Shown piece after piece: positions 1-9,240 of a stretch of DNA of 39,468 nt. Source of the stretch: a virus; the IMG/VR virus record IMGVR_UViG_3300023242_000740, positions 1 to 39,468 of that record. One strand, written 5' to 3'. The notes below the pieces were generated by a model that did no database searches, had not been told where the DNA came from, and worked only from the letters and a program-made list of their open reading frames with translations. Position 1 is the first letter of the stretch. Each line of letters begins with the position of its first letter. Both the position numbers and the translations under genes were made by a program.

Positions 1-111
1 GGTAACCCTATATTGAGTAAAAAAGACTACGTCTGTAGCAAATGTCAAAAAAATTGGCCCGTACCGTCCTTGGCAAAAGCTTGTCAAGAAAAACACGGGC
101 CAACTGTATAA
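1..111 (+). CDS. Small zinc-finger-like protein, 3' end (partial)
   Basis: An open frame runs in from the window edge and stops with TAA at 109-111. A TTG at 13 could be its start, but upstream sequence is missing. The visible product has a CxxC pair (VCSKCQ), then a Cys and a His spaced as in a short zinc finger (ACQEKH), ending GPTV. Small Cys/His proteins of this shape are common in actinophage genomes, where they probably bind zinc; the function is unknown. It converges on the leftward fibre operon, whose last stop codon is only 17 nt away. The gene's 3' part also holds, on the opposite strand, the inverted repeat and T-run that look like that operon's terminator. Confidence 0.5.
   Translation, partial: GNPILSKKDYVCSKCQKNWPVPSLAKACQEKHGPTV
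47..103 (-). terminator. Putative terminator of the leftward operon, antisense inside a gene
   Basis: Perfect 9-bp arms TTGGCCCGT (54-62) and ACGGGCCAA (95-103) are separated by 32 nt. On the minus strand the second arm is followed directly by seven T (47-53), the layout of an intrinsic terminator just past the final leftward gene, which stops at 128. The loop is long, but short internal pairings (CTTG/CAAG) could compact it. On the plus strand there is no T-run, so it should act only on leftward transcripts. Confidence 0.45.
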
Positions 112-127
112 GTAACGTATCTAGTAA

Positions 128-1216
128 CTACTCAGTACTCGAGGATAGTCTCTGCTGCTCTAAAGCATGATCATAGTGAAGCTGATTTACAGCAAGCCTA
201 CTATCGTTACTTAGAGATAGAGCAGTAGTATTGTAGCTCACTGCCTCCGAGTACAGCCCAAGGTTGTAGCTCGAAACCGCGGCTAAGTCCCAGGGTAGGT
301 CACCCCATGCAAAATCCTCGCAAAGATACTCTAATGGTCTTTCGGGTATAGCGCATGCATTCGTTGCGTAAGTCCTGCAGCTATCCCAAGAACCTTGTTC
401 GTAGTAGTACTGAGCCAACTCAACTAGTGGCTCTCGTCTACCAGGGGCCTGAGCGACAGCCTGTATTAGCCAGTCAACTCTGTTATCCGGCTCTACTTTG
501 GATAGATATCGCATAGATGCAGCACGTTCCGGGGCCCATGTAGCAGTTGGTAGATTTAGGTGTCGCTTGAATTCGACAGCAGCCTCTTCATATCGGCCGT
601 AAAAATAAAGCTCTCTGGCGTAATAAAAAGCATTTCTGTCATCGTACAAATCTTCCTTCACAGCTTGCGCCAACAATGGCAAGTACTGCGACCTGGGCTT
701 TGTATTATCTGGATGGTGATGTATTTTTAGCCCTGTCCAGCTCTGTGTCTCTGCTTCATCACCATATCTAGTCAAAACTTCGTGTACTGGATGCTTCCAG
801 CGATAGCCAAAACGTGAGTGAATCTTATCCCCTCCGTAAACAAGCCCTGGGGAGGTCTCAGCTGAGTTCTTCCAACTCCAAGTGTACTCATAGCGAGGCC
901 TGGTGGTGCCCTTTTCGAGGGCTTGTTCTAACTCTTCGCGCCAACCAGGGAGCAACACTTCGTCCATATCTAAGGCGATGCAATAGTCTAAATCCTGAGG
1001 CATTGCTGCTAGGGTCGCGTTTCTGGCCATGTCAAACCTCCATGGCTTTACCGACACGTCAATTACGTGTATGCCAAGCTCACCAGCTTTTTGAACAGTT
1101 AGGTCGCTAGACCCAGTGTCTCCAATCATAATAAAATCAGCTTCTTTTGCTGATTCATACCAACGTTCTACGAATTGCTCTTCATTTAAAGAGATTGTGT
1201 AGACTCCTACTTTCAT
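128..1216 (-). CDS. Family 2-like glycosyltransferase with C-terminal TPR-like repeats
   Basis: 362 aa. The N-terminal third is a GT-A fold: VYTISLNEE at residues 5-13, DTGSSD at 33-38, ARN at 64-66 and the metal/nucleotide-sugar motif LDMDE at 82-86. HPVHE at 142-146 resembles the His motif of SunS-like family-2 enzymes. From about residue 195 the protein has TPR-like helices (YYARELYFYGRYEEAAVEF). It should transfer a sugar from a nucleotide sugar; the acceptor is unknown. The ATG overlaps the previous stop as ATGA and has a TTAGGAG Shine-Dalgarno. It is the last gene of the fibre operon, so glycosylation of Thr in the Gly-Pro-Thr rods is an attractive inference, as for Bacillus BclA. Modification of DNA or host glycans is the alternative. 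Confidence 0.8.
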   Translation of the reverse strand: MKVGVYTISLNEEQFVERWYESAKEADFIMIGDTGSSDLTVQKAGELGIHVIDVSVKPWRFDMARNATLAAMPQDLDYCIALDMDEVLLPGWREELEQALEKGTTRPRYEYTWSWKNSAETSPGLVYGGDKIHSRFGYRWKHPVHEVLTRYGDEAETQSWTGLKIHHHPDNTKPRSQYLPLLAQAVKEDLYDDRNAFYYARELYFYGRYEEAAVEFKRHLNLPTATWAPERAASMRYLSKVEPDNRVDWLIQAVAQAPGRREPLVELAQYYYEQGSWDSCRTYATNACAIPERPLEYLCEDFAWGDLPWDLAAVSSYNLGLYSEAVSYNTTALSLSNDSRLAVNQLHYDHALEQQRLSSSTE

Positions 1217-2415
1217 TTTTGCACTCCTAATACGCTGATATTTTCTCGGGGATCAAAGCTTCCGCCAATGACCATAGTTAGCATTCCTGGATTGGATTCC
1301 ATGCCGCTACGGTCTCTGTACCACTCGCTTCCGGGATCTGTCGTAGGGGCCTGTACCCACAATCGGTTTCCTATGTCCATAGTCCTAAAATTATGATAGT
1401 GACCTGACACCCAGACATCAGCATTACCTAGAGGCGTCTGCCCCGCTGCGTGCCCTGATAGAAACTTCATAACGTTGTTCTGTGAAGCTTGGTGGCCATG
1501 AAATATGCCCAACATGCAACCATCAACATCTACCGTTAAAGTTTGGTGACCTGAACTAGGGTATCTAAACTCAACGTGAGAAAGTTCTGGATTCTCTGCA
1601 CAAATATCCTGCACTGCAGCCGCAATCTCTACGTTCCACCCATCAGCTGGATCGGCAGCAACTTGACGAGTCACCTCATCGTGGTTACCGTTAACTACAG
1701 GCACCACTAATCGATCAACCAAAGGGGCTAGAGCCTTTATTTGAGCTAATAGTAATCTACGGGCAACTCTAACTTGCTCTGTGAGTCCGAGATCTGAAGC
1801 AGCAAGACCTTGAAGTCGTCCGTTTTGGGAGGTGTTACCTTCAACGTGATCTCCGGGAAGAGCTAGAACAATAGTACCGGGAGCTACACCGCCTCTTTTT
1901 AGTGAGTTAAATTTTTGGATTGATCTATCAGTGAGGTGTAGAATTCTATCGACAGATTGAGCACTTCCTTGTCCATTTGCCTTTTTACCAAGTTGCTGGT
2001 CGCTGGGCACTACAAGAAATGCACCACCACCAGTAGATTTTTTGACGCCCTTGGATGGTCGCCACTTTTTTATGTCTTTAATGAGTTGCTCAGAGTCAAA
2101 TTCCCCGGAGAGAGCCGCGTTAGTCGGGATCACGTTCACTCGGATTGACTCGAGGTACTCTCCATCAAATTTCTGCCACTTGCCTTGGCGCAACGAGGTG
2201 ACTATCCAATTGTTCGGGTTTAATCCAAATTCTTCTAAGACCCCGGCAGCATCGGCTTCGTTTCCGGCCGGCCTGGGCTTGCCTATAAGGAAGCCACCTT
2301 TTTCGCTGTCAACGTCCATTCGAGGACGCCAATCTTCAGGTATGCCTAGCTTCTTAATATCCGACCCCGTTTGCCCTGGCTCACGCAGTTCGTCTAACTT
2401 GCTAGACAATCCCAC
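1213..2415 (-). CDS. Calcineurin-like metallophosphoesterase
   Basis: 400 aa, GTG start 2 nt after the preceding stop. Metallophosphatase motifs appear in order: SDQQLGK (residues 138-144, first metal motif in DxQ form), PGDHVEG (187-193), NGNHDE (242-247), FHGHQ (305-309) and SGHYHNF (337-343). These residues form the two-metal site of phosphodiesterases and phosphatases. An N-terminal region of about 120 residues (around NPNNWIVTSLRQGKWQ) precedes the catalytic domain; similar N-termini occur in actinophage metallophosphoesterases next to a small HTH gene, as here. Likely substrates are DNA ends, cyclic nucleotides or phosphorylated proteins; the sequence does not decide. It overlaps the glycosyltransferase by 4 nt. 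Confidence 0.85.
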   Translation of the reverse strand: MGLSSKLDELREPGQTGSDIKKLGIPEDWRPRMDVDSEKGGFLIGKPRPAGNEADAAGVLEEFGLNPNNWIVTSLRQGKWQKFDGEYLESIRVNVIPTNAALSGEFDSEQLIKDIKKWRPSKGVKKSTGGGAFLVVPSDQQLGKKANGQGSAQSVDRILHLTDRSIQKFNSLKRGGVAPGTIVLALPGDHVEGNTSQNGRLQGLAASDLGLTEQVRVARRLLLAQIKALAPLVDRLVVPVVNGNHDEVTRQVAADPADGWNVEIAAAVQDICAENPELSHVEFRYPSSGHQTLTVDVDGCMLGIFHGHQASQNNVMKFLSGHAAGQTPLGNADVWVSGHYHNFRTMDIGNRLWVQAPTTDPGSEWYRDRSGMESNPGMLTMVIGGSFDPRENISVLGVQK

Positions 2416-2417
2416 GG

Positions 2418-2693
2418 TCAGACCCCACTACTAAAGCAAGCACACTCTTGACGTCTATGACGCTCTATGCTGGAGTTGCTCATCTGAAAACCCTCGGCTT
2501 TCAGTGCTCCTACAAGACGAGTGGCTGGTAGATACTCTGGGTGTAGAGTATCTATGTTTTGGAGCGTCTCTAGGTAAGCAGTTACATCACTCTCAGTAAG
2601 CCTACTTGACGTTGTTATGCGGATAGCTGCGCATTGTTTTGTTCTGTTCCTATGTAGCTTAGAAACCCTATCTATGCTTTCGGCCAATGCCAT
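2418..2693 (-). CDS. Small HTH-type DNA-binding protein
   Basis: 91 aa, ATG preceded by AAGGAG at good spacing. Residues about 50-85 (LPATRLVGALKAEGFQMSNS, then IERHRR) look like a helix-turn-helix in which the second helix recognises DNA, followed by a Cys pair (CACF). This ending, RHRR plus a Cys pair, recurs in short actinophage proteins that precede a metallophosphoesterase gene, as it does here. It may be a regulator or help the esterase find DNA. I cannot assign it to a named family. An 80-nt gap separates it from the fibronectin-III gene upstream, so it may also have its own promoter; TATACT occurs there on the minus strand but lacks a good -35. Confidence 0.6.
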   Translation of the reverse strand: MALAESIDRVSKLHRNRTKQCAAIRITTSSRLTESDVTAYLETLQNIDTLHPEYLPATRLVGALKAEGFQMSNSSIERHRRQECACFSSGV

Positions 2694-2773
2694 AAGTTCT
2701 CCTTGGGTCGGTTATGCTGCCAAGCCTACCACAAGATGACGCGTTTATGAAGTATATTAGAAGTTTATTTTGA

Positions 2774-4180
2774 CTAAGCCCAGAACTTCCAAGAGCTCCC
2801 AGTCCAGACATATGTCTCTGTAGATGCCCAAGTCGAGCCATTCCAGACATTCACATCCGGTAGTGCCCAGTCGGCACCGTTCCAAACCCCTCCAATAATA
2901 TTTGGAAGTTGGATTCGATTAGAGGTTGTATTGATGCTAAAGTCAGCGTTGCTTGCAGTACCTGCCCAGCTGTAGATCCCTCCGGGGGTTAAGCCTGTTA
3001 TTATTTCGTTTCCACTCTGACTGGATGAATTTAAGCCAGTACCCGAGACCGAGACTGATGTTGCAAAACTGCTATTCCAGACAACACGAGCACTAGTTGA
3101 GTCAATAGCTGTTGCGGAAATATTTAATGTTGGGGTATTACTAAGAGTCTTTGCTGAGGTCGTTACTGTCTCACCGCCCTGAGCGTTCGATACTTGTATT
3201 GAGTATGAATAAGTGGTGTTGGCAGACAATCCGCTAATGCTAGTTGATCCACTGCTGGAGTTGCTAATAACTGAGTTATTATCCAATCGCCTAACAGTCA
3301 CGCTGGTTGGTGCGGCGTTGCCTTCAGAAGAGCTCCAACTGATATCTACTTGACTCTGGGAGTTGCTAGACGCTCCAATTTGACCAGTTGCCGGCTGTGC
3401 ATCACTCGGGGTCTGTACCGTGCTACTGGTTGCGTTTGTCCCTGTGTGATATGAGGTACTAGTAACACCACCACCATGTGCTGCAGAAACATTGCTATGC
3501 GCAGCAACTTTAAACGCGTAAGATGTGTTTGGACTTAACCCCGATATGGTGGCTTGGGTAGTGCCACTACCTACATTAGTGGCATAAGACCAGCTTCCGT
3601 TATTTGCTTGAGAAAGCACGCGGTATCCGCTGATTGGGATTCCTCCATTGTCACTTGGTGCTGACCAGGACAAGAAAACACTACTGGAACTTTGTACACC
3701 TGCACTAAGATTGCGGGGGGCACTCGGTACAGTGTCTACCACAAACTCCCCACTAAGAGTTCTACCAGATGCGTCCCCTCCTCGGCGGGCATAAATAATG
3801 CCTCCAGAGCCAGCAAAAAATTCGGTAGTAGTAGCATCACCCTTAGAAAACCCGTAATATACAGTATTGCCTGCAAATTTAGCTAGGTTAGGATAGTCTC
3901 GTTGCTGACCAGTACCAGTTGTGGTAGCTGAATCAGCGTAACCGTCTGTACCACCACTGCTGTTAGCAATGCGTAGACGCACGACTCCACCAGCTGATGA
4001 ATTTGTAAAATTTATGGCAAATTGAGTGACCCTAATTGGCATCGAGCTCTCTTGACCAATTGCACCACTAGTATTAGTATCACCGGTTCCAAAGGTATAT
4101 GGACTTGTTAAATACTCAGCGCTAAATCCATTGTTTCTAACAAAAGAGTTAGAGCCTAATGGAAATGTTTTCCTAGGCAT
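2774..4180 (-). CDS. Fibronectin type III virion protein with W-rich C-terminus
   Basis: 468 aa. Residues 1-150 form a unique beta-rich N-terminal domain. A fibronectin type III domain starts at PSAPRNLSAG (about 152-245) with the typical SWSAPSDNGG and ISGLSPNTSYAFKV strands. Two more degenerate FN3-like units follow (ISGLSANTTYSYSI; ITGLTPGGIYSW). The end carries three short repeats, VWNGADW, VWNGSTW and VWTGSSW, a WNGxxW pattern often seen at the C-terminus of actinophage minor tail proteins. FN3 domains in phage tails are thought to help weak binding to cell-surface sugars. The ATG overlaps the upstream stop as TAATG, so translation is probably coupled to the collagen-like fibre gene. Confidence 0.82.
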   Translation of the reverse strand: MPRKTFPLGSNSFVRNNGFSAEYLTSPYTFGTGDTNTSGAIGQESSMPIRVTQFAINFTNSSAGGVVRLRIANSSGGTDGYADSATTTGTGQQRDYPNLAKFAGNTVYYGFSKGDATTTEFFAGSGGIIYARRGGDASGRTLSGEFVVDTVPSAPRNLSAGVQSSSSVFLSWSAPSDNGGIPISGYRVLSQANNGSWSYATNVGSGTTQATISGLSPNTSYAFKVAAHSNVSAAHGGGVTSTSYHTGTNATSSTVQTPSDAQPATGQIGASSNSQSQVDISWSSSEGNAAPTSVTVRRLDNNSVISNSSSGSTSISGLSANTTYSYSIQVSNAQGGETVTTSAKTLSNTPTLNISATAIDSTSARVVWNSSFATSVSVSGTGLNSSSQSGNEIITGLTPGGIYSWAGTASNADFSINTTSNRIQLPNIIGGVWNGADWALPDVNVWNGSTWASTETYVWTGSSWKFWA

Positions 4181-5997
4181 TAGTAACTAATCCAGACATC
4201 CCCCAGTTGGGCACTAGAGGGCCCAACGGTTCCTGATTTAACGTAAACTTTTCTATAAGCTGCTCCATCTACGTAGTATACATAACCACTGGTTATAGAC
4301 ACCTCTCCAGCACCACTAATCGATAAAGGCGTCTGTGCGGTAGAAACTATTCCAGTAGGCCCTGTGGATCCAGTTGGTCCTTGAACGCCCTGAGCACCTG
4401 TTGGTCCTAACTCTCCTTGAACACCCTGTGGCCCCTGCGGACCTGTTGCGCCTACGCTACCTGTTGGTCCTGTAACACCCTGCTCACCCTGATCACCTTT
4501 AGGTCCAACAATAGGTCCAATATTTTGGAATATTGACCCGTTCCATACAAAGGCATTCTTAGTGTCTAGGGTTATGTACGCATCGTTTAGCGTATTTCCA
4601 CTTGAGGGCAAGTCTGACTGAGTTGCAACAGTTCCGCGGAAATTTATTGACAACCCCTGCGGACCAGTTGGGCCGACAATTCCCTGAAGACCTCTAACAC
4701 CTTGAGGCCCTGTTGGTCCAGTTGCGCCTTTTTCAATAATTAAGGACCAATTTGCGCCAGCTGCGGTAGGGAAGTATTGAACACCACTAACGTTTAGTGA
4801 ACTCGTTGCGTAATATGCTCCTCCATTAAAGCTTACCGCGTCTCCTTTTACGTATGCTGATAGTTCTTGCCAAGCAGTACGCCAGGTCAATCCAACTGGA
4901 CCTATTGCACCAGTTGCACCGGTTAGGCCAGTTGCACCTGTTGGTCCAGTTGGCCCAACTACTCCGGCTAATGCAAGGATCTGCCAATTGGATGTAGATG
5001 AACCAGGAAAATTTCCAACTCCACTAACGTTTTCAAAAGTTGGCGTATACCAGGTCGTACCAAGATAGGTAACTACGTTACTCTCTACGTAGTTAGAACT
5101 GGACAGCCAAGCTCCTCTGTAGGTAAATCCAACAGGACCCGACGGCCCCGTTGGGCCCAACTCCCCCTGAGTTCCCTGGATACCACGAAGCCCCTGTGCA
5201 CCCGTTGGCCCAGTCGGACCTATAGGGCCAGTCGGCCCACCAGATGGTCCTGTTGGTCCCGTTGGGCCATCCTGACCCGAAGAACCATTATCCCCCTTGA
5301 CTCCAGCCGGTCCAGTAGCACCAACAATTGGACCGGAATTTATCCAGGTAACATTCTCGGGGTCCCAAATATACAGATCTCCCTGCACAATATACCCATC
5401 ACCAGTGGTGCCACCAACCTGATCCTCTAATAACTCTTCTTCTGTGTTATATTGACCCTTAATAAATACACCAGCACCAGTGTCGCCTTTTTCGCCAGTT
5501 GCACCCTGACTGCCGACAGCACCCGTTGGCCCAGTGGGCCCTGCATCAGCAATTGTGACAATTTCTCTCCACTGATTTAAAATTCTAAAATATACAGAGT
5601 TGTTATTGCTATCCACCCAAATGTCTCCAACCTGCGGAGAATCTGGTTCTTGGGGGCCATATGTGACATTGGCGCGGCCATCTGTCTCATAGGCTGAGTT
5701 CATTGAAAAACTGACGCCAGTCCTACTGGCAGCAACTCTAACTTTGTCACCTACGTTTACAGCAAATCTAAAAGTTTCATAGCTCTGGCCGGCCCCTACT
5801 GAGATATTAGAAGCTAGATATATTCTTGAAGACTCTGCGCCACCACTTTCGGCTGGGTCAATGTAGATTGTTGATGTGACCTCTAGAGCATTTTTGTTGG
5901 TAACAACAACTGCGGCAACGGCAAAATAATCTGATGTCGCCAATAGGGTTGTTGTCTCTGCGTCGGGGGTTGTATACCCAACTCTTCTAATTGGCAT
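4180..5997 (-). CDS. Collagen-like fibre protein, N-terminal anchor class 2
   Basis: 605 aa. Residues 1-110 (MPIRRVGYTT ... [13 protein letters not shown]) form an anchor shared with the 859-aa fibre at 12318-14897. The rest alternates Gly-X-Y segments, mainly GPTGPTG and GPQG, with small modules. These are two copies of the LPxSGN-NDAY-VWNG-type module and two CBM5/12-like units (GAWLSSSNYVESNVVTYLG and TAWQELSAYVKGDAVSFNG) with the aromatic pattern of chitin/cellulose-binding domains. The Gly-X-Y parts should form trimeric triple helices that act as rods. RBS AGGAT upstream. The CBM-like units suggest direct polysaccharide binding on the host surface; the ligand is unknown. Confidence 0.85.
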   Translation of the reverse strand: MPIRRVGYTTPDAETTTLLATSDYFAVAAVVVTNKNALEVTSTIYIDPAESGGAESSRIYLASNISVGAGQSYETFRFAVNVGDKVRVAASRTGVSFSMNSAYETDGRANVTYGPQEPDSPQVGDIWVDSNNNSVYFRILNQWREIVTIADAGPTGPTGAVGSQGATGEKGDTGAGVFIKGQYNTEEELLEDQVGGTTGDGYIVQGDLYIWDPENVTWINSGPIVGATGPAGVKGDNGSSGQDGPTGPTGPSGGPTGPIGPTGPTGAQGLRGIQGTQGELGPTGPSGPVGFTYRGAWLSSSNYVESNVVTYLGTTWYTPTFENVSGVGNFPGSSTSNWQILALAGVVGPTGPTGATGLTGATGAIGPVGLTWRTAWQELSAYVKGDAVSFNGGAYYATSSLNVSGVQYFPTAAGANWSLIIEKGATGPTGPQGVRGLQGIVGPTGPQGLSINFRGTVATQSDLPSSGNTLNDAYITLDTKNAFVWNGSIFQNIGPIVGPKGDQGEQGVTGPTGSVGATGPQGPQGVQGELGPTGAQGVQGPTGSTGPTGIVSTAQTPLSISGAGEVSITSGYVYYVDGAAYRKVYVKSGTVGPSSAQLGDVWISY

Positions 5998-6020
5998 CTG
6001 TTATCCTGTCTTTCCTGTAA

Positions 6021-9000
6021 TTATAACTCTGCGTTAGCAATGTAAGTAGAGGCAAAGAAAGCCCCTGATGTGGTGCTATTTGCGTTTCTGGTCTCTACAA
6101 ATCCATCGATAGCCTGTTGAGAAGGGTTACCTGAAGTATTTACAAACCCAACAGCAGCAACACTGGTTAAAGCTATTGTTGGAACAGTCCTCATTGCGAG
6201 CGGTAGGCTGTACTTAGCATAATATGCGGTTCCAGAAGTAACATTTCCACTAAAGATTGATCCATACACCCCTGCACTACTGGCATAGTAGTATCGATAG
6301 CAGTTCTGGAACTCCACCAAGCTAGTGTAACCACTCCTTCTGAATGGAGCTGCGGCATCTGCCGCCTCGATCTGTATGCCAGTAACTTCTATGTAGTCAG
6401 CTGGTCCAGCTGTTCCTACTGGTGTGTAAGAGATTCTTATGCCAAGTTGACCTGTAAAAATACTGAGATTTGGTACAGTTATTGAGTATCTCTGAGTAAC
6501 TCCTGGTGTCAGAGTAAATGTACTTTGTGCTTCTGCGCTCTGTGTCTGAAAGCCATCCCAGAGATTTCCGTCCGTACCATCTCCTGTTATTATTTGTGCC
6601 AATATTTGACTGTTCGCAGAAGAAAAATTATTTCCGGCACTGGCGTAGAACGAGAAGGTTACTGGACCTCCGGTCAGGGATGAGACATCACTTGCAACTA
6701 ACGAAGTTGCGAGGTTTAAGTTTGACTCACTAGTATTTGAGGGAGTTCTTCCCATTCTTAGTGCATATTGCAGTCCTGGTACAGCGCTTAGCTCCTGAGA
6801 CCACGTACCTCCAGAGGCTCCGCCAGTTCTATATACTTGAAACCTGTCTGGACCATAATATGGGCTAGAGTTCATGTTTCCCGTGAGTCCACGCTGCCAG
6901 ACGTCAAAACCACCATTTACTGCAAGATTTATGGCTTGAGTTTCGCCTGTCGAGCCGGTTGGACCCAGTAGATTTCCAGTAGATCTCCAGTCACTTAGTC
7001 CTAGATCCCACACATACAGTACTCCAAGAACAAAGTAGGCATCTCCTGGACTGCCAGTAGGCTCAGCTATCCTAAGTTCATCTAGCGTTTCATATGTAGT
7101 ACTGCTTATGTCTGTGTACCCTGTAGGTCCAGTTGGGCCACGAGCACCTGTTGGTCCAGAGGGACCCGCGACTCCAGCAGGGCCAGCCGGGCCTAATACG
7201 GAGACTGTAATTGCACCTGACAAAGTTGCATCATTTTGAGCAACATAATAAAGAGTGTCAGGAGCATTAAATGGAACTTCCCAAATAATCTCTCCGCTGT
7301 CTGCTCCAGGGTTTGTAATTCCCGTGCTGTACTCAAAGCTTGCACCGTACGGCCCTGCAATTGTCATAAACCGCAGCGGGTAGCCTCCAACGGACTCCCC
7401 CAGTGAGAATACGTAACGATGGCCTCTGATAACTGATAGTTGAGGGTCGTCAGAGCCGTTTATTGTATAAGAATTAAAAGCTGCATTAACTGAGACGTTG
7501 AAAGTTATGCCACCGCTCGAACCTGTTGGGCCTGTCAACCCAGTACTACCCTGAGGCCCCAATCCACCGGTCTGACCAATAGAGCCCTCAGGTCCAACAA
7601 TCTGACCTACGTTTGTAAAGCTTGTGCCACCCCAGACATACAGGTCGCCATTGTCCTGATTGACATATGCGTCATTGACAGAGTTAGATGTTATGACCAA
7701 CGACCCGCCTGAGCCATATCCCGCTGCTGAACCGTTAACACTTACAAAGTATAGGGTTGGAGCACCTTCTGGAACAACGATGGTCAAAAGACCGTTGGTT
7801 CCAGAAGTACCCGTGTATGTTACGCCACTTGAGTACTCAAAATCAACTACAAATCCGCCAGTAGAGTGGTGGCCATTAGGCGTAGCTGATAAATACATCT
7901 GGTTGTTTAGATTAGATCCATTGAATTGATTGAAGACATATTTTCCCCCCTCGTGTAAAAATAGGGTCGGCACAGCCACACCATCAAATAGGTACCTAAC
8001 ACCATCTGGCGTGCTATCGATTGTCACGACACGGGTTATGTCGTCGGCAGAGTCCGGAAGTGCTGCTTCGTTTTTAACTGATGCAATAAGGTTTATGGCA
8101 GTACCTTGAGGCCCTGTTGGTCCAGTCGACCCTATCTCGCCGGTCGGTCCTACAATCCCTTGAGGGCCAGTTGGTCCAACAATCTGGCCGACAGAGTTCC
8201 ACTCAGTACCGTCCCAAACATACAAGTTACCATCTGCAGTAACTACATAAGCATCATTTACACTGTTACCTGAAGCTGGAAGGTCTGCGGACGTCGCTAC
8301 GGATCCCAGTAGAACTATCGAAGCACCCTGAGGCCCGATATCTCCCTCTGGCCCAGTCGGGCCATCGACGCCTACGTCACCCTGAGGCCCTGTTGGTCCT
8401 GGCGTGGTGGAAACTGCACCTGTCGGTCCTGTTGGTCCAACATTACCTTGCAATCCGGTCGAACCTGTTGGTCCTGTTGCGCCTACACTACCTGTTGGTC
8501 CCGTTGGGCCAGCAATCTTACCAGCACTAAACCACCCACCAGCGGCATCGGCTATGTACAAGTTGTTATCGTCATTCACTACTATAATTGCGTCACCCTG
8601 AGACGGGCCAACTACATTATCTAGGTCTGAAATATCAGGAACACTACCCACTAAGGTTACTGACACACCTTGAGAGCCAGTCGGACCAGTCGATCCCTGC
8701 AATCCCGTCGAACCAGTTGCCCCAACTGGACCTAATGCACCGGTTGAGCCAGTCAGACCAGTCGATCCCACGTCACCCTGAGGTCCAACAATTTGACCTA
8801 CGTTCGACCAAGTTCCGCCATCCCAGACGTAAAGATCACCGGTGTCTGTTGTTATGTATGCATCCGCTACAGTGTTACTACTTAAAGGTAGATTTGCCGC
8901 CGCTGCCACGGAACCTTTTAGTACTATATTTGTACCTTGAGGCCCTGTTGCTCCAGTAGCACCCAGTGCACCATCAATACCAGTAGAGCCTGTTGGCCCA

Positions 9001-9125
9001 GTTGGACCTACGGCTATGATTGTCTCTAATGAGTCCCATGTGGTACCTGACCAGACCCATTGCCTGCTATCGGGTGCAGTGAAAACCTGGTCCGCTATCG
9101 GAGAGTCTGGGAAGTTTAAAGGCAT
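6021..9125 (-). CDS. Collagen-like receptor-binding fibre with lectin-like tip
   Basis: 1034 aa. It starts with the class 1 anchor MPLNFPDSP and W-WSGTTW. Gly-X-Y rods separate five copies of the 'KGSV..LP..SN..DAY..LYVWDG..W..VGQIVG' module. Two cupredoxin-like beta domains lie at about 350-478 and 537-643; the first is inserted inside a module. The last 300 residues (from [14 protein letters not shown], about 731) form a carbohydrate-binding jelly-roll of the kind found at phage fibre tips, ending with FRRSGY...CYRYYYAS. This tip makes it the best candidate for a primary receptor-binding protein. It sits downstream of the protease gene across a 115-nt gap. Confidence 0.85.
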   Translation of the reverse strand: MPLNFPDSPIADQVFTAPDSRQWVWSGTTWDSLETIIAVGPTGPTGSTGIDGALGATGATGPQGTNIVLKGSVAAAANLPLSSNTVADAYITTDTGDLYVWDGGTWSNVGQIVGPQGDVGSTGLTGSTGALGPVGATGSTGLQGSTGPTGSQGVSVTLVGSVPDISDLDNVVGPSQGDAIIVVNDDNNLYIADAAGGWFSAGKIAGPTGPTGSVGATGPTGSTGLQGNVGPTGPTGAVSTTPGPTGPQGDVGVDGPTGPEGDIGPQGASIVLLGSVATSADLPASGNSVNDAYVVTADGNLYVWDGTEWNSVGQIVGPTGPQGIVGPTGEIGSTGPTGPQGTAINLIASVKNEAALPDSADDITRVVTIDSTPDGVRYLFDGVAVPTLFLHEGGKYVFNQFNGSNLNNQMYLSATPNGHHSTGGFVVDFEYSSGVTYTGTSGTNGLLTIVVPEGAPTLYFVSVNGSAAGYGSGGSLVITSNSVNDAYVNQDNGDLYVWGGTSFTNVGQIVGPEGSIGQTGGLGPQGSTGLTGPTGSSGGITFNVSVNAAFNSYTINGSDDPQLSVIRGHRYVFSLGESVGGYPLRFMTIAGPYGASFEYSTGITNPGADSGEIIWEVPFNAPDTLYYVAQNDATLSGAITVSVLGPAGPAGVAGPSGPTGARGPTGPTGYTDISSTTYETLDELRIAEPTGSPGDAYFVLGVLYVWDLGLSDWRSTGNLLGPTGSTGETQAINLAVNGGFDVWQRGLTGNMNSSPYYGPDRFQVYRTGGASGGTWSQELSAVPGLQYALRMGRTPSNTSESNLNLATSLVASDVSSLTGGPVTFSFYASAGNNFSSANSQILAQIITGDGTDGNLWDGFQTQSAEAQSTFTLTPGVTQRYSITVPNLSIFTGQLGIRISYTPVGTAGPADYIEVTGIQIEAADAAAPFRRSGYTSLVEFQNCYRYYYASSAGVYGSIFSGNVTSGTAYYAKYSLPLAMRTVPTIALTSVAAVGFVNTSGNPSQQAIDGFVETRNANSTTSGAFFASTYIANAEL

Positions 9126-9240
9126 ACCTTTTTCTCTTTCGTCCTTATGGACTAATTATGTCCAGATTTTATCATAGTGAGATGTCAAAAAATAAACTCA
9201 AAACAATTATACACCCCTGAGGCGTTGGCCAGTGCGGGTA
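9126..9240 (-). promoter_or_regulatory. Intergenic region with internal leftward -10 box and small hairpin
   Basis: This is the largest gap within the leftward operon. The minus strand has a perfect TATAAT (plus coordinates 9206-9211), though without a convincing -35. Nearer the start codon is a 5-bp hairpin TGGAC/GTCCA (9148-9152 and 9160-9164). The downstream start has a GAAAGAG-type ribosome site. The region could supply extra transcription of the lectin-tipped fibre. A TTGACA on the same strand (9183-9188) has no -10 at the right distance. Confidence 0.3.

Noticed and set aside
8404-8601. Plus-strand ORFs opposite the fibres that read as GPVGP repeats (also 11182-11502 and 12427-12726)
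   Set aside because: The complement of Gly-Pro-Thr codons itself gives Gly-Pro-Val-like repeats. These frames have no ribosome sites and lie wholly inside strong minus-strand genes.
9183-9188. TTGACA as the -35 of a leftward promoter
   Set aside because: No -10 hexamer lies 16-18 nt away; the nearest TAAAAT is 11 nt away and CATAAT 22 nt.
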